56,209 nucleotides of DNA from an uncultured Clostridia bacterium (GTDB taxonomy: Bacteria > Bacillota > Clostridia > TANB77 > CAG-508). Under the pieces are notes generated by a model, which saw nothing but the letters and a program-made list of their open reading frames with translations, was not told where the DNA came from and made no database searches. The translations under genes were made by a program, and so were the position numbers. Positions 27,518 through 38,500 of this stretch are shown here, piece after piece. The stretch lies in NCBI GenBank assembly GCA_948676835.1, contig CAPOZU010000015.1, positions 1-56,209 of the forward strand, written 5' to 3'. Each line of letters opens with the position of its first letter. The stretch's first letter is position 1.

Positions 27518-27540
27518 TATTAAGTTATATACTTAATAAT
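27518..27540 (-). repeat. Right inverted repeat of the switch
   Basis: Exact reverse complement of 27359-27381, with its centre reading TTATATA, so the two sites are in inverted orientation. About 136 bp lie between them. Recombination would invert the segment, not delete it. Confidence 0.85.
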
Positions 27541-27601
27541 AGTAAAAAATGTATATTTACAAAAATAAAAAGTTTGTTGTGTAAGGAGTAGAAAATAGTA
27601 A

Positions 27602-28285
27602 ATGAAAGTAAAATGTAAATATATAAGAATAATATTAATCATTTTTTTATTAGCACTAATACTGCAACCTGTTATTTCAAATTCTTCATTTAAATATTCT
27701 AGTAAAAGTATTATTAATAATTATCAAGAAGAAATAAGTAAATTAAGTATTGATCAGAAAAATAATGAATTAGAAAAAGCAAAAAAATATAATAATGAAT
27801 TTAAAATGTTTACTAATTCAGTAGAGATGCAAAATTATAATAATATATTAAATGTTAATGAAATGATAGGGTATATAGAAATTGAAAAGATATCTTTAAT
27901 GCTTCCAATATATCATGGAACTTCAGAAGAAATATTAGAAAAGGGTGTTGGGCATTTAGAGTGGACATTTTTGCCAGTAGGAGGCAAAGGTACACATTCT
28001 ATATTGACAGCACATAACGGAATTGAAGGCAAAAAACTATTTGATGATATAGAAAAATTAGAGATTAGAGATAAGTTTTCTATACACATTTTAGATAGTA
28101 AATTGGAATATGAAGTCGATAAAATAGATATTATTTTACCAGATGATATTGATAGCATAGAAATAAATCCTGATAAAGATTATGTAACTTTACTTACTTG
28201 TACACCTTATAAAATTAATACACATAGACTTTTAGTTAGAGGAAATAGAATCAATCAAGAAGAGGTATTAATGAATGAGAAATAA
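27602..28285 (+). CDS. Class C-like sortase
   Basis: This 227-aa membrane-anchored transpeptidase (hydrophobic segment about 9-27) joins LPxTG proteins to each other or to the wall. Catalytic residues are H138 (LTAHNG), C200 (TLLTCTPY) and R209 (NTHRLLVRG); TLxTCTPY..NTHRLLVRG is the class C (pilus) pattern. A class C C-terminal membrane helix is absent. The last codons overlap the variable-protein start by 11 nt, so the two are translationally coupled. The LPITGG adhesin at 32581 is the likely substrate in this operon. Confidence 0.88.
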   Translation: MKVKCKYIRIILIIFLLALILQPVISNSSFKYSSKSIINNYQEEISKLSIDQKNNELEKAKKYNNEFKMFTNSVEMQNYNNILNVNEMIGYIEIEKISLMLPIYHGTSEEILEKGVGHLEWTFLPVGGKGTHSILTAHNGIEGKKLFDDIEKLEIRDKFSIHILDSKLEYEVDKIDIILPDDIDSIEINPDKDYVTLLTCTPYKINTHRLLVRGNRINQEEVLMNEK

Positions 28286-30114
28286 GAGAAGAAAAATAAA
28301 AAATAGGAAAAGAATAGTTAAAGAATTAGAAGTAATAAGAAGAAGATTTATAATATCAATATTATTGATTATAGCAATAATACTAATTTCAATAATTATA
28401 AAAAACATAGTAACAGGTGAAGAAGGTACAGAACCTCCAGCAATAAGTGAAAATGTAAGTATGGTAAAAAGCTCAGATGAAATATGGGTACCAGTTCCAA
28501 AAGGATATTCTGCTTCTGAAATACCAGGAGAAACTTCTGTAAATGGAGGCTTTGTAATTTATGAAGGAGAAAATATAGATTGGAGTTTTTTAGAAAATAA
28601 TACTGATGTATCAGAACCAGTTGTGGCAGAGCCAATTATTTCAGAAACTACTGAAATAGATTCAAGTTTACAAGATGAAAATTCAATTAGTAACAATAAT
28701 GAAGCTAATATTTTAGATGAATATGTGAATATAGAAGATACTAATTTGGAAAAAAATGAGATTTCAAATACTGTAGAGGATATAGATACTAAAGAAGCAA
28801 ATACAGATATTAATTTAGAAACAGACAATAAGGAAATGATAGTAACAAGTGCAGAAAAAAATGAATACATGGCAAGTGAAGTGCTAGATGAAAGTGAAGA
28901 GTTAAAATCTGATGATACTAATAATGAATCAGTAGAAAAACAAAATGACTTAGAGCAAAATGCAAGTGAAACTAATTTAGAAAACAAAAATGAAATTAGT
29001 GATGAAGAGAATACTATAGAAAACAATGAAGAAAATTTAGATAATGATACTAATTTAGATGAAGACCCAATAATTGATAGTATTCCAAAAGAAGAAGAGA
29101 CACAAGATGAAAATCAAAATTTAAATCCTGAAGAAGATGAACCAAGTACAATTGCAGATGATACAGAAGAAACACAAGAAGAGCCGAGCCAACTTGAAAA
29201 AGATATATTTAATTTGCAATGTTCAAGAAATCAGTATGTATGGGTGCCGGTAGGAAATATATCAGATTTATATGGAGTAGATACAAATGGAAAACTTTGG
29301 GGAAAGTTATATACTTTTAGCACTTCCTCACCTAATAAAAGAGCAAATAACTGGACTGAAACTGATGGGATAATGAATATAACAAGTTTAACATCATATA
29401 GAGAACCAGATATTGTTACTAGTTATGATTATGAATCTAATTATTTAAAATCTAGTTTAAATGGAATTACTCAACATGAATTTTTACAAACTGAATTAGA
29501 ACAATTTTTTTATAAAACAATAGAAAGTATAAAAAAGTATGGTGGATTTTATATAGGAAGATATGAAACAGGTGGCTTAAATGGAACTGCAGTAGTAAGA
29601 AAAATGGATACAAATATAGCTTCTCAAACATGGTATACAATGTATAAAAAATGTAAGACTTTAGGAATAAGTAATCCAGCAGTAACTACTTCAATGATAT
29701 GGGGAACATTATGGGTTGAAACTTTAGATTGGTTTATGAAATCTGGTGCAGTACTTAATAATGGAACTCAAATGACATATAGTTTAATTTGTTCAAATTC
29801 AACAGCTTGGGCAAATTATGGAAATTCTACATTTGATTATTATAGTGATTCCAATATGACTGTGGCTACAAAAGCACAATCATCGTATGTACGAATTCCA
29901 GCAGGAAGTACAGACTATACAAAAGTGAACAATATTTATGACATGGCAGGAAATGTATTGGATTGGACCCTAGAGGCCGACTCTACCGGCTACAGGGTCA
30001 GTCGTGGTGGCAGTTGCAGCAACAGTAGCAACTACGCAAGCGGTCGCGGCGGCAACTATCCTTACAGTAGCTACAATGGCAGACGGTTGTCGTGCCCTAC
30101 TTTTAATTAACTAG
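28275..30114 (+). CDS. DGR variable protein with FGE/C-type-lectin domain, read through one CGG +1 shift
   Basis: This 612-aa target protein of the DGR has a membrane anchor (about 25-46), a first WVPVPKG module, and an acidic Glu/Asn/Asp-rich stalk (about 105-315). Residues 320 to the end form a formylglycine-generating-enzyme-like (C-lectin) domain starting YVWVPV and including GGFYIGRYETGG and YDMAGNVLDWT. The last 43 codons are the variable repeat. The plain frame ends RRLSCPTFN at 30110. Skipping C of the in-frame CGG (30084-30086) gives R-GCRALLLIN and stops at 30114, fitting the GFR-type end of the domain. It has no LPxTG, so it is held by its N-terminal helix. Ligands are unknown. Confidence 0.85.
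29973..30101 (+). repeat. DGR variable repeat (VR)
   Basis: 129 nt aligned without gaps to the template at 32014-32142. There are 23 differences, all where the template has A: 18 A to G and 5 A to T. No other template base differs. 18 of 43 codons are changed. The 3' 22 nt (from CAGACGG to CCTACT) are identical in both copies, as expected for the initiation-of-homing segment. Confidence 0.97.
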
Positions 30115-30222
30115 GTATCCTGAATTGCTGTATCCTGTTACAAATAAAGATTTTGGCACAAATAAATTGCAAGATGATAAATTTTAACATAAGTACAAAA
30201 GATAAAAGAGGTGAATAATAAA

Positions 30223-30620
30223 TTGAAATATACAGATTTATTACAAAAATTACAAAAAGAAAATGAAGGACATATAGTAATAATGCAAAGTGGAATATTT
30301 TTTATTTCAGTTGGAAAAGATGCATTAGAACTGAATAAACTATTAGGACTAAAACTTACTTGTATGAAAGAAGGGATGTGTAAAGTACGGTTTTCAAATA
30401 AAATCTATAGAAAAATATATAAACAAATTAGAAGATTCAAAAACATCTTTTGTTATATATACATATAACAAAGAAAATCGGAAAAGAAAATAAAATATAT
30501 GAATATACTAATCAACCTGTATTAGAAAGTAGAATGTGTAGTGATTGCCAAAAATGTAGTCAAAGAAAATTAACAGAAGAGGAACTTATTGAAAGGGTGA
30601 TAAAACTTGGAAACAAATAA
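30223..30620 (+). CDS. DGR-associated MutS-N-like protein, read through two CGG +1 shifts
   Basis: This 131-aa protein resembles MutS domain I (YTDLLQKLQ, GIFFISVGKDALELN, LGLKLTCMK), a known accessory in some DGRs. The plain frame stops at 30468. Skipping C of CGG 30388-30390 gives KV-GFQIKSIEKYINKLE, which runs on until a second in-frame CGG at 30479-30481. Skipping that C gives KEN-GKENKIYEYTNQP and a Cys tail with CSDCQKC, ending 30620. Both repairs restore coherent, helix-friendly sequence up to the Avd gene. The start is TTG at 30223, 10 nt after AGAGGTG; GTG at 30211 lies within that SD. It overlaps avd by 14 nt. Confidence 0.8.
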
Positions 30621-31020
30621 TTCAATTCCACTTGAAAAAAGAGTGCAAAGAGATGTAGAAAGCAAAAGCCTCACAATAATTCCAAAATCTGAAAGATATA
30701 TACAGTATATGCTAGATTTAATGCTCAAACTTCCAAGAATAGAGAAATTTAGTATAGGAACTGAGTATAAAACTAGTATGTATAATATGATGGAATGCAT
30801 AATTTATTTAAGTAAAGTTCCAATAGAAGAACGCTTTGATTATACAATAAAAATTGATGTAGCAGTTCAAATGCAAAGAATATATTTAAGATTAATGAAA
30901 CAAAATAAATGGATTGATGAAAAGAAATTTAAAGTTTCATTAGATTTATTAAGTGAAATTGGAAAAATAAATGGAGGCTTAATAAAATTTTATGGCAAGA
31001 ACTATAAAAAATCAGTTTGA
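30607..31020 (+). CDS. avd: DGR accessory variability determinant (Avd, four-helix bundle)
   Basis: This small, basic, all-helical protein of 137 aa has the size and pattern of Avd (ESKSLTIIPKSERYIQYML..., MQRIYLRLMKQNKW, EIGKINGGLIKFY). Avd forms a pentamer that binds the RT and template RNA and is needed for mutagenic homing in characterised DGRs. It starts at TTG 30607 behind GAAAGGGTG. It overlaps the RT start by 29 nt, which fits tight coupling. Confidence 0.85.
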   Translation: METNNSIPLEKRVQRDVESKSLTIIPKSERYIQYMLDLMLKLPRIEKFSIGTEYKTSMYNMMECIIYLSKVPIEERFDYTIKIDVAVQMQRIYLRLMKQNKWIDEKKFKVSLDLLSEIGKINGGLIKFYGKNYKKSV

Positions 31021-32002
31021 TAAATATTTAACATATGAAAATCTTATGGAAGCACATAGGTTATCTAGAAAAGGTAAGACAAGCAAAAGAGAAGTAATAT
31101 TATTTGATTTGAAAAAAGAAGAATATATAGAATGGCTATTAGAACAATTGAAAACAGGAAGATATAAACATGGAGGATATAGAAATTTTATTATAAAAAT
31201 TCCAAAAGAAAGAAGTGTTCAAGCCTCGAGATATATAGATAGAATAGTTCATAGATGGGTAGTAGATAGCTTTCTTAAACCATATTTTGAATCTCAATTT
31301 ATAAATACAACATATGCATGTATAAAAAATAGAGGTATGCATTTGGCAGCATTAGATATTCAAAAAACAATGAAACATTGTAAAAGGATATGGGGAGATT
31401 ATTACATATTAAAAATGGATGTTGCTAAATTTTTTCAAAACATAGATAAAAATATATTATTTTATATTATTAAAAGAAAAATTAAAGATCCAAAATTACT
31501 AGAATTAATGAAAAAAATAATATATTCAACTCAAGGAAAAAAAGGAATGCCAATTGGAAATTATACTTCTCAAACTTTAGCTAATATATATTTAAATGAA
31601 GTGGATCAATATGTAAAACATGTTCTTAAATGCAAATATTATTTTAGATATATGGATGATTCTATGATTTTATTAAAAAGCAAAAAAGAAGCGATAGAAG
31701 TTCTTGAAAAAATAAAAATATTTTTAAAACGAAACTTAGATTTAGAACTTAATAGTAAAACACAAATATTTAAATCTAAACAAGGAGTAAATTTTTGTGG
31801 ATACAAAATAAATGAATATAGATTAAAAATAAGAACTAGAGGAAAAAACAATTTAAAACAAAAAGTAAAACAGCTTGAAAGTGAAATAAAGAGTGGAAAA
31901 ATGTCTACAAAAGATTCGTATAGATATTTAAGTGGACATATAGGATATATAAAAATAGCAAATACCAAAAAGTTAAAAGATAAACTTTTTGCATATAATT
32001 AG
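30992..32002 (+). CDS. DGR reverse transcriptase
   Basis: This 336-aa reverse transcriptase shows RT motifs RSVQASRYIDRIVHRWV, LKMDVAKFFQNID, then GMPIGNYTSQTLANIYL, the DGR-type SQ form of motif 4. The catalytic YMDD is at 220-223 and a thumb begins near FCGYKIN. It has no maturase or endonuclease domain. It copies the A-rich template repeat error-prone at adenines and the cDNA replaces the VR. The template lies 12 nt past its stop codon. Confidence 0.96.
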   Translation: MARTIKNQFDKYLTYENLMEAHRLSRKGKTSKREVILFDLKKEEYIEWLLEQLKTGRYKHGGYRNFIIKIPKERSVQASRYIDRIVHRWVVDSFLKPYFESQFINTTYACIKNRGMHLAALDIQKTMKHCKRIWGDYYILKMDVAKFFQNIDKNILFYIIKRKIKDPKLLELMKKIIYSTQGKKGMPIGNYTSQTLANIYLNEVDQYVKHVLKCKYYFRYMDDSMILLKSKKEAIEVLEKIKIFLKRNLDLELNSKTQIFKSKQGVNFCGYKINEYRLKIRTRGKNNLKQKVKQLESEIKSGKMSTKDSYRYLSGHIGYIKIANTKKLKDKLFAYN

Positions 32003-32310
32003 GGATAAATCGAAAGGCCAACTCTACCAACAACAGGGTCAATCGTGGTGGCAATTACAACAACAATAGCAACAACGCAAGCAATCGCAACAACAACAAT
32101 CCTAACAATAGCAACAATAACAGACGGTTGTCGTGCCCTACTCTAATATTAGTCCAGATTATATATTTTACGAAATATATACAGTGAGTATTAGATATTA
32201 AAGAGATTTATTCCTTCCTACTTTAGGTAAATATGTATCATCAAAATATGTGTTAGTAATTAAAAATGAAAATACGTATTTTGAGTAAATTATAACGAAA
32301 GATAAAAATT
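32003..32310 (+). ncRNA. Presumed DGR template RNA region
   Basis: The template repeat and about 170 nt of AT-rich, gene-free downstream sequence. In characterised DGRs the RT and Avd bind RNA extending beyond the TR, so this segment is the likely template RNA. I see no strong hairpin or dedicated promoter, so it may be processed from the operon mRNA. Confidence 0.45.
32014..32142 (+). repeat. DGR template repeat (TR)
   Basis: 129 nt, very rich in AAC/AAT codons when read in the VR frame (20 of 43). It lies just downstream of the RT, while the VR sits about 2 kb upstream in the target gene. It is not itself part of an ORF. The flanks differ from the VR on both sides, which sets the repeat limits. 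It contains the same AGACGG slip-site context as the VR. Confidence 0.96.
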
Positions 32311-32571
32311 ATGAATATAAGTTTTTTTATTGGAAATGTAGTAAAAATAGAAGATTTTAAATTTATACTAGATTCAAAAAAACATAAATCAAAAATATCT
32401 TTAAAATTAAAGCTATTAGATAAAAATGAAATAAAAGTAGTTGCATATGATGAAACAGCTGATTATGTGTTAAGAAATGTTTCTTTAGGGAATATATTGT
32501 TTATACAAGGAAAACTTAAGCAAGAATTAGCAGAAATAATAGTAATTGTAAAATTTATAAAAATATTATAG
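32311..32571 (+). CDS. Small OB-fold protein, SSB-like
   Basis: This 86-aa protein begins NISFFIGNVVKI and has an alternating beta pattern with GNILFIQGKLKQ near the end, as in the core of single-strand-binding proteins, but it lacks the acidic C-terminal tip. It lies between the TR and the giant adhesin, and its stop overlaps the adhesin SD. It could protect cDNA or RNA in mutagenic homing; that is a guess from position. The SD is weak. Confidence 0.6.
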   Translation: MNISFFIGNVVKIEDFKFILDSKKHKSKISLKLKLLDKNEIKVVAYDETADYVLRNVSLGNILFIQGKLKQELAEIIVIVKFIKIL

Positions 32572-32580
32572 GAGTAGAAG

Positions 32581-35500
32581 ATGAAGTTAGCAAGCAGAAA
32601 TAAGAAAATAAAAAAGAAACAAAATCTAAAAAAAATACGATTATATATGTTTATAATTGCAATAATTCTAGCAGTAGGAGTATTAGTTGGTATACTATTT
32701 ACTAATAAGAAAGAAACTCAATACTTTGGAATGAGTCCAGAACTCTTGAGAACTCAAGATTATATAGATGTAGATAAAGAGAAAGATAGAGAAGTTCAGG
32801 CTACAGATGGAAGTAAAACTGGTGTAGAATTTGATGCATTCTTTTTAAAAGATAAAGATGGAGATGGAATTGCAGATGCAATAAGAGGAACATGTAACGA
32901 AATTGGAACTCAAGCTAACTTATATATGGAATTGGGAGTACAAGAAGAAGGATATATAAAAAATGCAGTAATTACAATTAATTCAGAGAACTTCTATTTT
33001 AATACTAGTATAGTAAAAGACAATGAGATTCCTACAAACTATATTTCGGCAAATACAAAAACAATAGAACTTAATCAAATAAATAATGGTACTGAAAAAT
33101 TATTAATAGGTTCTGTACGTTCAGGAAATTATTCATCGTCTACTACAAAAACTTCAGCAATAGGAAATGACACTTCAAAATACAGTAAGGAAAATTCTAT
33201 TACTTTTTCTGGAATATTTGTAAATGCTGCTGGAGAGGAAAAAGAATTTGTAAAGAACATACCAATTACAGTAGATTGGTATGGTGAAGTAAATTGTAAC
33301 ATTACTCCTAAGACACAAACACAATCATATAGTGATTTAGGAAGTTTAAGAAAAGATGATGGGCTACATTTGAGCTTTCCAATAACAACTACAGAAACCT
33401 TAAATGAAGTAATTATGTATGGAAGCTATATATCTGGAACTATTCCAGAATTAAATGGTTATAAACCTATATCAATAGAGATTACTGGCGCAAATACAAG
33501 TTATACATACAATAATGCAACTGGTGAATTTACAGCCCAAAGAGAAGCAATAGTAAATGAAAATGGGATTGTGACATCAAATGCATACTCATATTCATAT
33601 TCAAACAATAATACAAGATATAATGATTATCAAATTTCAATTGTATATCCAGTAGAGGCTTATGACGAAATGGGTGAAGATGTTTCCAGCTTCGAACTTG
33701 CAATTCCAATAGAAGCTGTAAATAAAGGATTTAATAATCCAAATGAAGATGCCGAATTTGATAATCCAAGTACTTCTAATAAAGCAGAAGGAATTGTTGT
33801 AACAACTTGGAGAAAATATGTACAAGCAACTCATTATAATCCATATTTTAGAATATATGTTGGAACTTATATGGGAAGCCCATATCATACTTATGTAGTA
33901 TCAAAGAAAAAACCAATAAATATATATAATGGAATTTCTTTAGAAGAAATAAATGATACATATAATGTTAGGTGGGAAGCTTATACAGGAACTGATGGAA
34001 AAACAAATGGAATTATAATGGAGGAAGGAAATGAAAAAGTAGATAATTTTGTAACTTCTTCTAATACAACAATAACAATGGAAGAAATAACTACTAATAA
34101 AGGAATTTCTTTTTCAGGAGCAAATAATTGTTTAGGTTCAGATGGATGGATAAAGGTTTATAATGCCGAAACAAATGAATTAATAGAAACATTTACTTCT
34201 AAAAATTGGAGTAATACATATTACTATAAAACACCAATAAAACACATAAGGGTAGAAACAAGTAAAACAAGTGAACTTGCATATTTTACTGTAAATAATA
34301 TAAAAGAACTGGATGATGAATATATTACAGAAAATTTTCCAAGAGAAGAGTTTGACAAATTATCTCTTATTTATAGTTATTTAAGTGGAAGTATGAAAAC
34401 ATATACTGAAGAAGAAATGCCAGATAGCGAAAATACGTATTTTTATAAGGCTACTGCTTCAAATAGAGCATTATATGAAGCTCCAACATCTGTTGCTAGT
34501 ATTTCAATAAAAGAAAATACTATATCAACACAAAGTACTGCAGAACATGAAAAAATCACAATAACTACTGAAACATCAGGGTATAATGAACAAGGATGGA
34601 AAAATGGTATTTTCTTAGTTAAATTGCCTAGTGAAATTGTTCATGCGAAAATAAATAATGTAAATGTAAATAACCCAAATGTTAAGATACTTGCTTATGA
34701 TACTTATGTAGAAGCTTATGATGGGAAAGAAAATTATTATATAAAAATATTAACAGAAAATAGTGATGAAATATCATATTCTATTACTGTTGATTGTGAT
34801 TTAACACCAGATCCAAGAACTCCTAAAAAAACAGGAATAGTAGATTTATATGCAATAAATGAAGAAGCTTGTGATTATTATTATAGTGCATCAGATATTT
34901 ATGATATAGATGGAGATTTAAATAAAGTAGAGCAAGTAAATCATAGAACTACAAGTTTAACTTTAGATCCTGGTTCAACTTTAAATACAACTCAAACTGC
35001 AAGTAATTATGATGAAGATAAAAATGCAACAATAGCACCAAGAGTAGCAATTACAGATAAGGAACAAAGAACGGCTACAATATCAATTTCTGCTATGAAT
35101 TACTATAATTATAATTTAAGAGATATAAAGATTGTTGGTGTTGTACCTTTTGAAGGAAATGATTATGTCCTTAGTGGAAATGATTTAGGATCTGAATATA
35201 CAGCATATATGAGTGAAAAAGGAATAGTTACAATAACACCTGAACTAAAAGACAAAGTAAAAATCTATTATTCAACTAAGGAGAATCCAAGTAAGGAACT
35301 AATAGAAGAAAATGGCTGGACTTTAGCAGAAGATATTACAGATTGGTCAAGTGTAAAAACCTATATGATAGTCCTAGATAACTCATATGTATTTTCACCA
35401 CAAAAAACAATTGAATTTGAATATGAGATATCTATTCCTAAAGGTGTAGATTATAATAAAGTAACTTATTCTGAACATGCAATATATTTTGCTTTAGAAA

Positions 35501-38500
35501 CAGAAGAAGGGCTTTACTATACTCAAACTGGATGTGCAAAATTAGGATTTATGATTGCAAAACAGTATAATTTGGGAATTGAAAAATACCAAGAAGATAC
35601 TCAGAAAAAACTTGAAGGAGTTACTTTTACAATTAAAGAAGAAGGACAAGACACAAGTACAATTAAAGTTACAAATGAGAATGGTATAATAACAATTCCA
35701 GGTTTATTTGCAGAGAAATATTATATATTAAAAGAGCAAAAAACTACAGATGATTATGTGTTAAACAATCAAGAAATAAGATTTTATACATACACAACAA
35801 TAAATGATGATGATTCTGAAAGCTTACATATAGCATATGTAAATGAAGACGGAAGTTATACAGAATTAAAAGATAAGTTTGATTTTGTAAAAAATACAAG
35901 TATACAAGCTCCAGAATCTGGAAAAGACTATACCATAAAAATTGAACTTGAAAATGAAGTAAAGGCTAAACTTGCAATTGAAAAAATAGATAGTGAAACA
36001 AATTTAGCATTAAAAAATATAAAATATAAACTTTTTAGCAAAGAAGATATAAAGAAAATAGAAGATTTAGGCAAGAATATAAATGATAGTGATATTGATA
36101 AATACACAGAAAATATAGGAAAGATATATACGACAGATAAAAATGGTCAAATAAATATATCAGGAATTTATTTAGATGAAGAATATGTTTTAAAAGAAAT
36201 TAAAGCTACAGGATATTATCTTCCTCAATCTTTAATAAAATTCAAAATAAGAAATAATAATGGAGAATTTGTTTTAGATTATATAGATAATGGTTCAACT
36301 CTAAACAAAGAAATAATTAAAACAAATGAAATACCAACAATAAATTTGAAATTAAAAAATGATAAAATTCCTACTTATGGTTTACAATTAACTAAATATG
36401 CAAAAAATGAGAAAATAACAGATGAAAACGGAATAGAAAAAGATAAGGTGCTAGAAGGAGCACAATATAAAATATATGGAGAAGGAATAGCAGAAGAAGG
36501 AAAAATATATACAACAAATGAGAATGGAATACTTACAATAGATGGATTATATGAATATGTAGAAGGTAAGTATATTACAGGAGAATATACTTTAGTAGAA
36601 ATATATGCGCCAGAAGGGTATTCAGTAAATACAACATCATTAAAATTTAAGGCATATAGAGATGAATATGGAAAATTACAAATTAAAATTTTAGAAGGTG
36701 CAGATGTAATTAGAAATATAGATGTTTATAACGAAGATGAAATTACTAAAAAACAAGATATGAACATTACAAATCCAGAAAGTAAGTATCCAGTAATAAA
36801 TATTGGGATAGAAGATAGTCACATATTTAGTTTATATAAAAAAGATAAAGATACAAATAAACCAGTAGCAGGAGCAAAATTTAAGATAACTGATTTAGAT
36901 GGAAATTATGTAACTGGTACTGATGGTAATATTATTGGAGAATGGATTGATACAACTCCAGAGGTAATAGCTCCGCCAGAAATAACATTTTCATCTACAA
37001 GCAGTTATAAATGGACTCAAAGAGATGATGGAACTTGGGAAAGTACAGGAAACCACAATATACATAGCTCAACTAGTACATTAACTTCAAATTTCGAATT
37101 ATTACAAGAAGCAACATTAAAATTTGATTGGTCAGTATCTTCTGAAAGTGTAAGTTATGATTATGTTTATTATACAATTACAAATACGAAAACGAATAAA
37201 GTTCTTTCAGGAACAGGAGATACTACCAAAATTGGTGGAACGTCTTATGGTTCAGTATACGAAAGTTTGCGATTTATGGAAAAATCAGTAGATGTACCTG
37301 CTGGAACTTATAAAATTGAATTTGTTTATAGAAAAGATGGATCTGGAAATACAGGTTTAGATGCAGCATTTATAAGAAATATAAGACTAGAGTCAAAAGA
37401 ACCAGAAAAGACTGGATATTATGCAATTACTACAGATGAAAATGGTAATATAACAGCAAGTATTGGAGAAGGACTATATAAAGCTATAGAAGTAGAAGCG
37501 CCAGAAGGATATTTTCTACCTGAAAAAGAAAAGGACAGAACAAGTTACTTTGGAATAGGAACATCTCAAGCTGCAACTTGGGATTGGGTAAATTCAATTA
37601 AAGGAAATGGCTGGAATTATATAAATTGTGTTGCTCCAACAAAAGACGGAGGAACAGTGGCTGTAGGAAAATTTTCAAATTATTCTGATGAAATTGTTAC
37701 AGGAGCAAATAATGGAATAGATACAAATAATAATGGGGAGATAGATAAAGTTTCACAAGGAGAAAATGATGGATTAATTATTTCTTACAATTCAAGTGGT
37801 AAATGCAACTGGGTCAAAAACTTTGGAGGTACTGAAAATGATTCTTTAAATAAAATTATACAAACTTCAGACGGTGGTTTTGCAGTAGTTCGGATATGCT
37901 TCAAGTAAATCTTTGAAATTAGATGGACAAGAAATAGCAGAACTTTCAAGAGATGATAGTGAAGGTATATTATCAGGAAAAGATGCTATTTTATTGAAAT
38001 TGGATTCTGAAGGAAACTACATGTGGGGAATTAGAATGGGAGGTCTTGCAGACGACGAGATAAAATCTGTTATAGAGACAAGTGAAAATAATTTAGCAAT
38101 TGTTGGCTGCTATTATAGTAATACATTTAATTTCTATAGTTATAATTCTAAAGAAATAAAAAATTCTATTACAGCATCAGTAAATTCACAAGATGGATTT
38201 ATAGCTTCTTATTCACTTCAAACTGGAGAATATCAATGGAGCCAAAAATTAGGACATTCTAGTGCAGAAGTTAGTGATGTGGCTGAAACTTCAGGAAAAT
38301 TATTAGTATCTGTAAATAATATTATAAGAATATATGATTTAAAAGGAACTTATAAAACCAACAATAGTACTGGTAGCAAAATAACAAGTCTTGATACAGT
38401 AGCAGATGGAACTATAATTGCAGGTGTAAATGAATCTGTTTCAAGCAAAAGATGGGATGCTAGCATTTATAAAATGACAATAAGTTCAAGTAATTCAATA

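Larger units (their letters stand above)
27265..27601 (+). promoter_or_regulatory. Intergenic regulatory region with invertible switch
   Basis: There is no gene. It holds the recombinase 3' flank, the two inverted recombination sites, a promoter-like sequence on the - strand between them and, after the right site, the leader and SD (AGGAG, 27584-27588) of the sortase gene. In this orientation I see no convincing + strand promoter for the sortase operon. Confidence 0.65.

Noticed and set aside
30211..30468. Treating the 85-aa frame as a complete DGR accessory gene
   Set aside because: Its last 25 residues are low-quality basic sequence after CGG, while the +1 frames carry coherent sequence up to the Avd start.
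32014..32142. TR as a short tandem repeat, CRISPR or coding remnant
   Set aside because: It has no repeat-spacer periodicity. It aligns end to end with the VR, with differences only at A.
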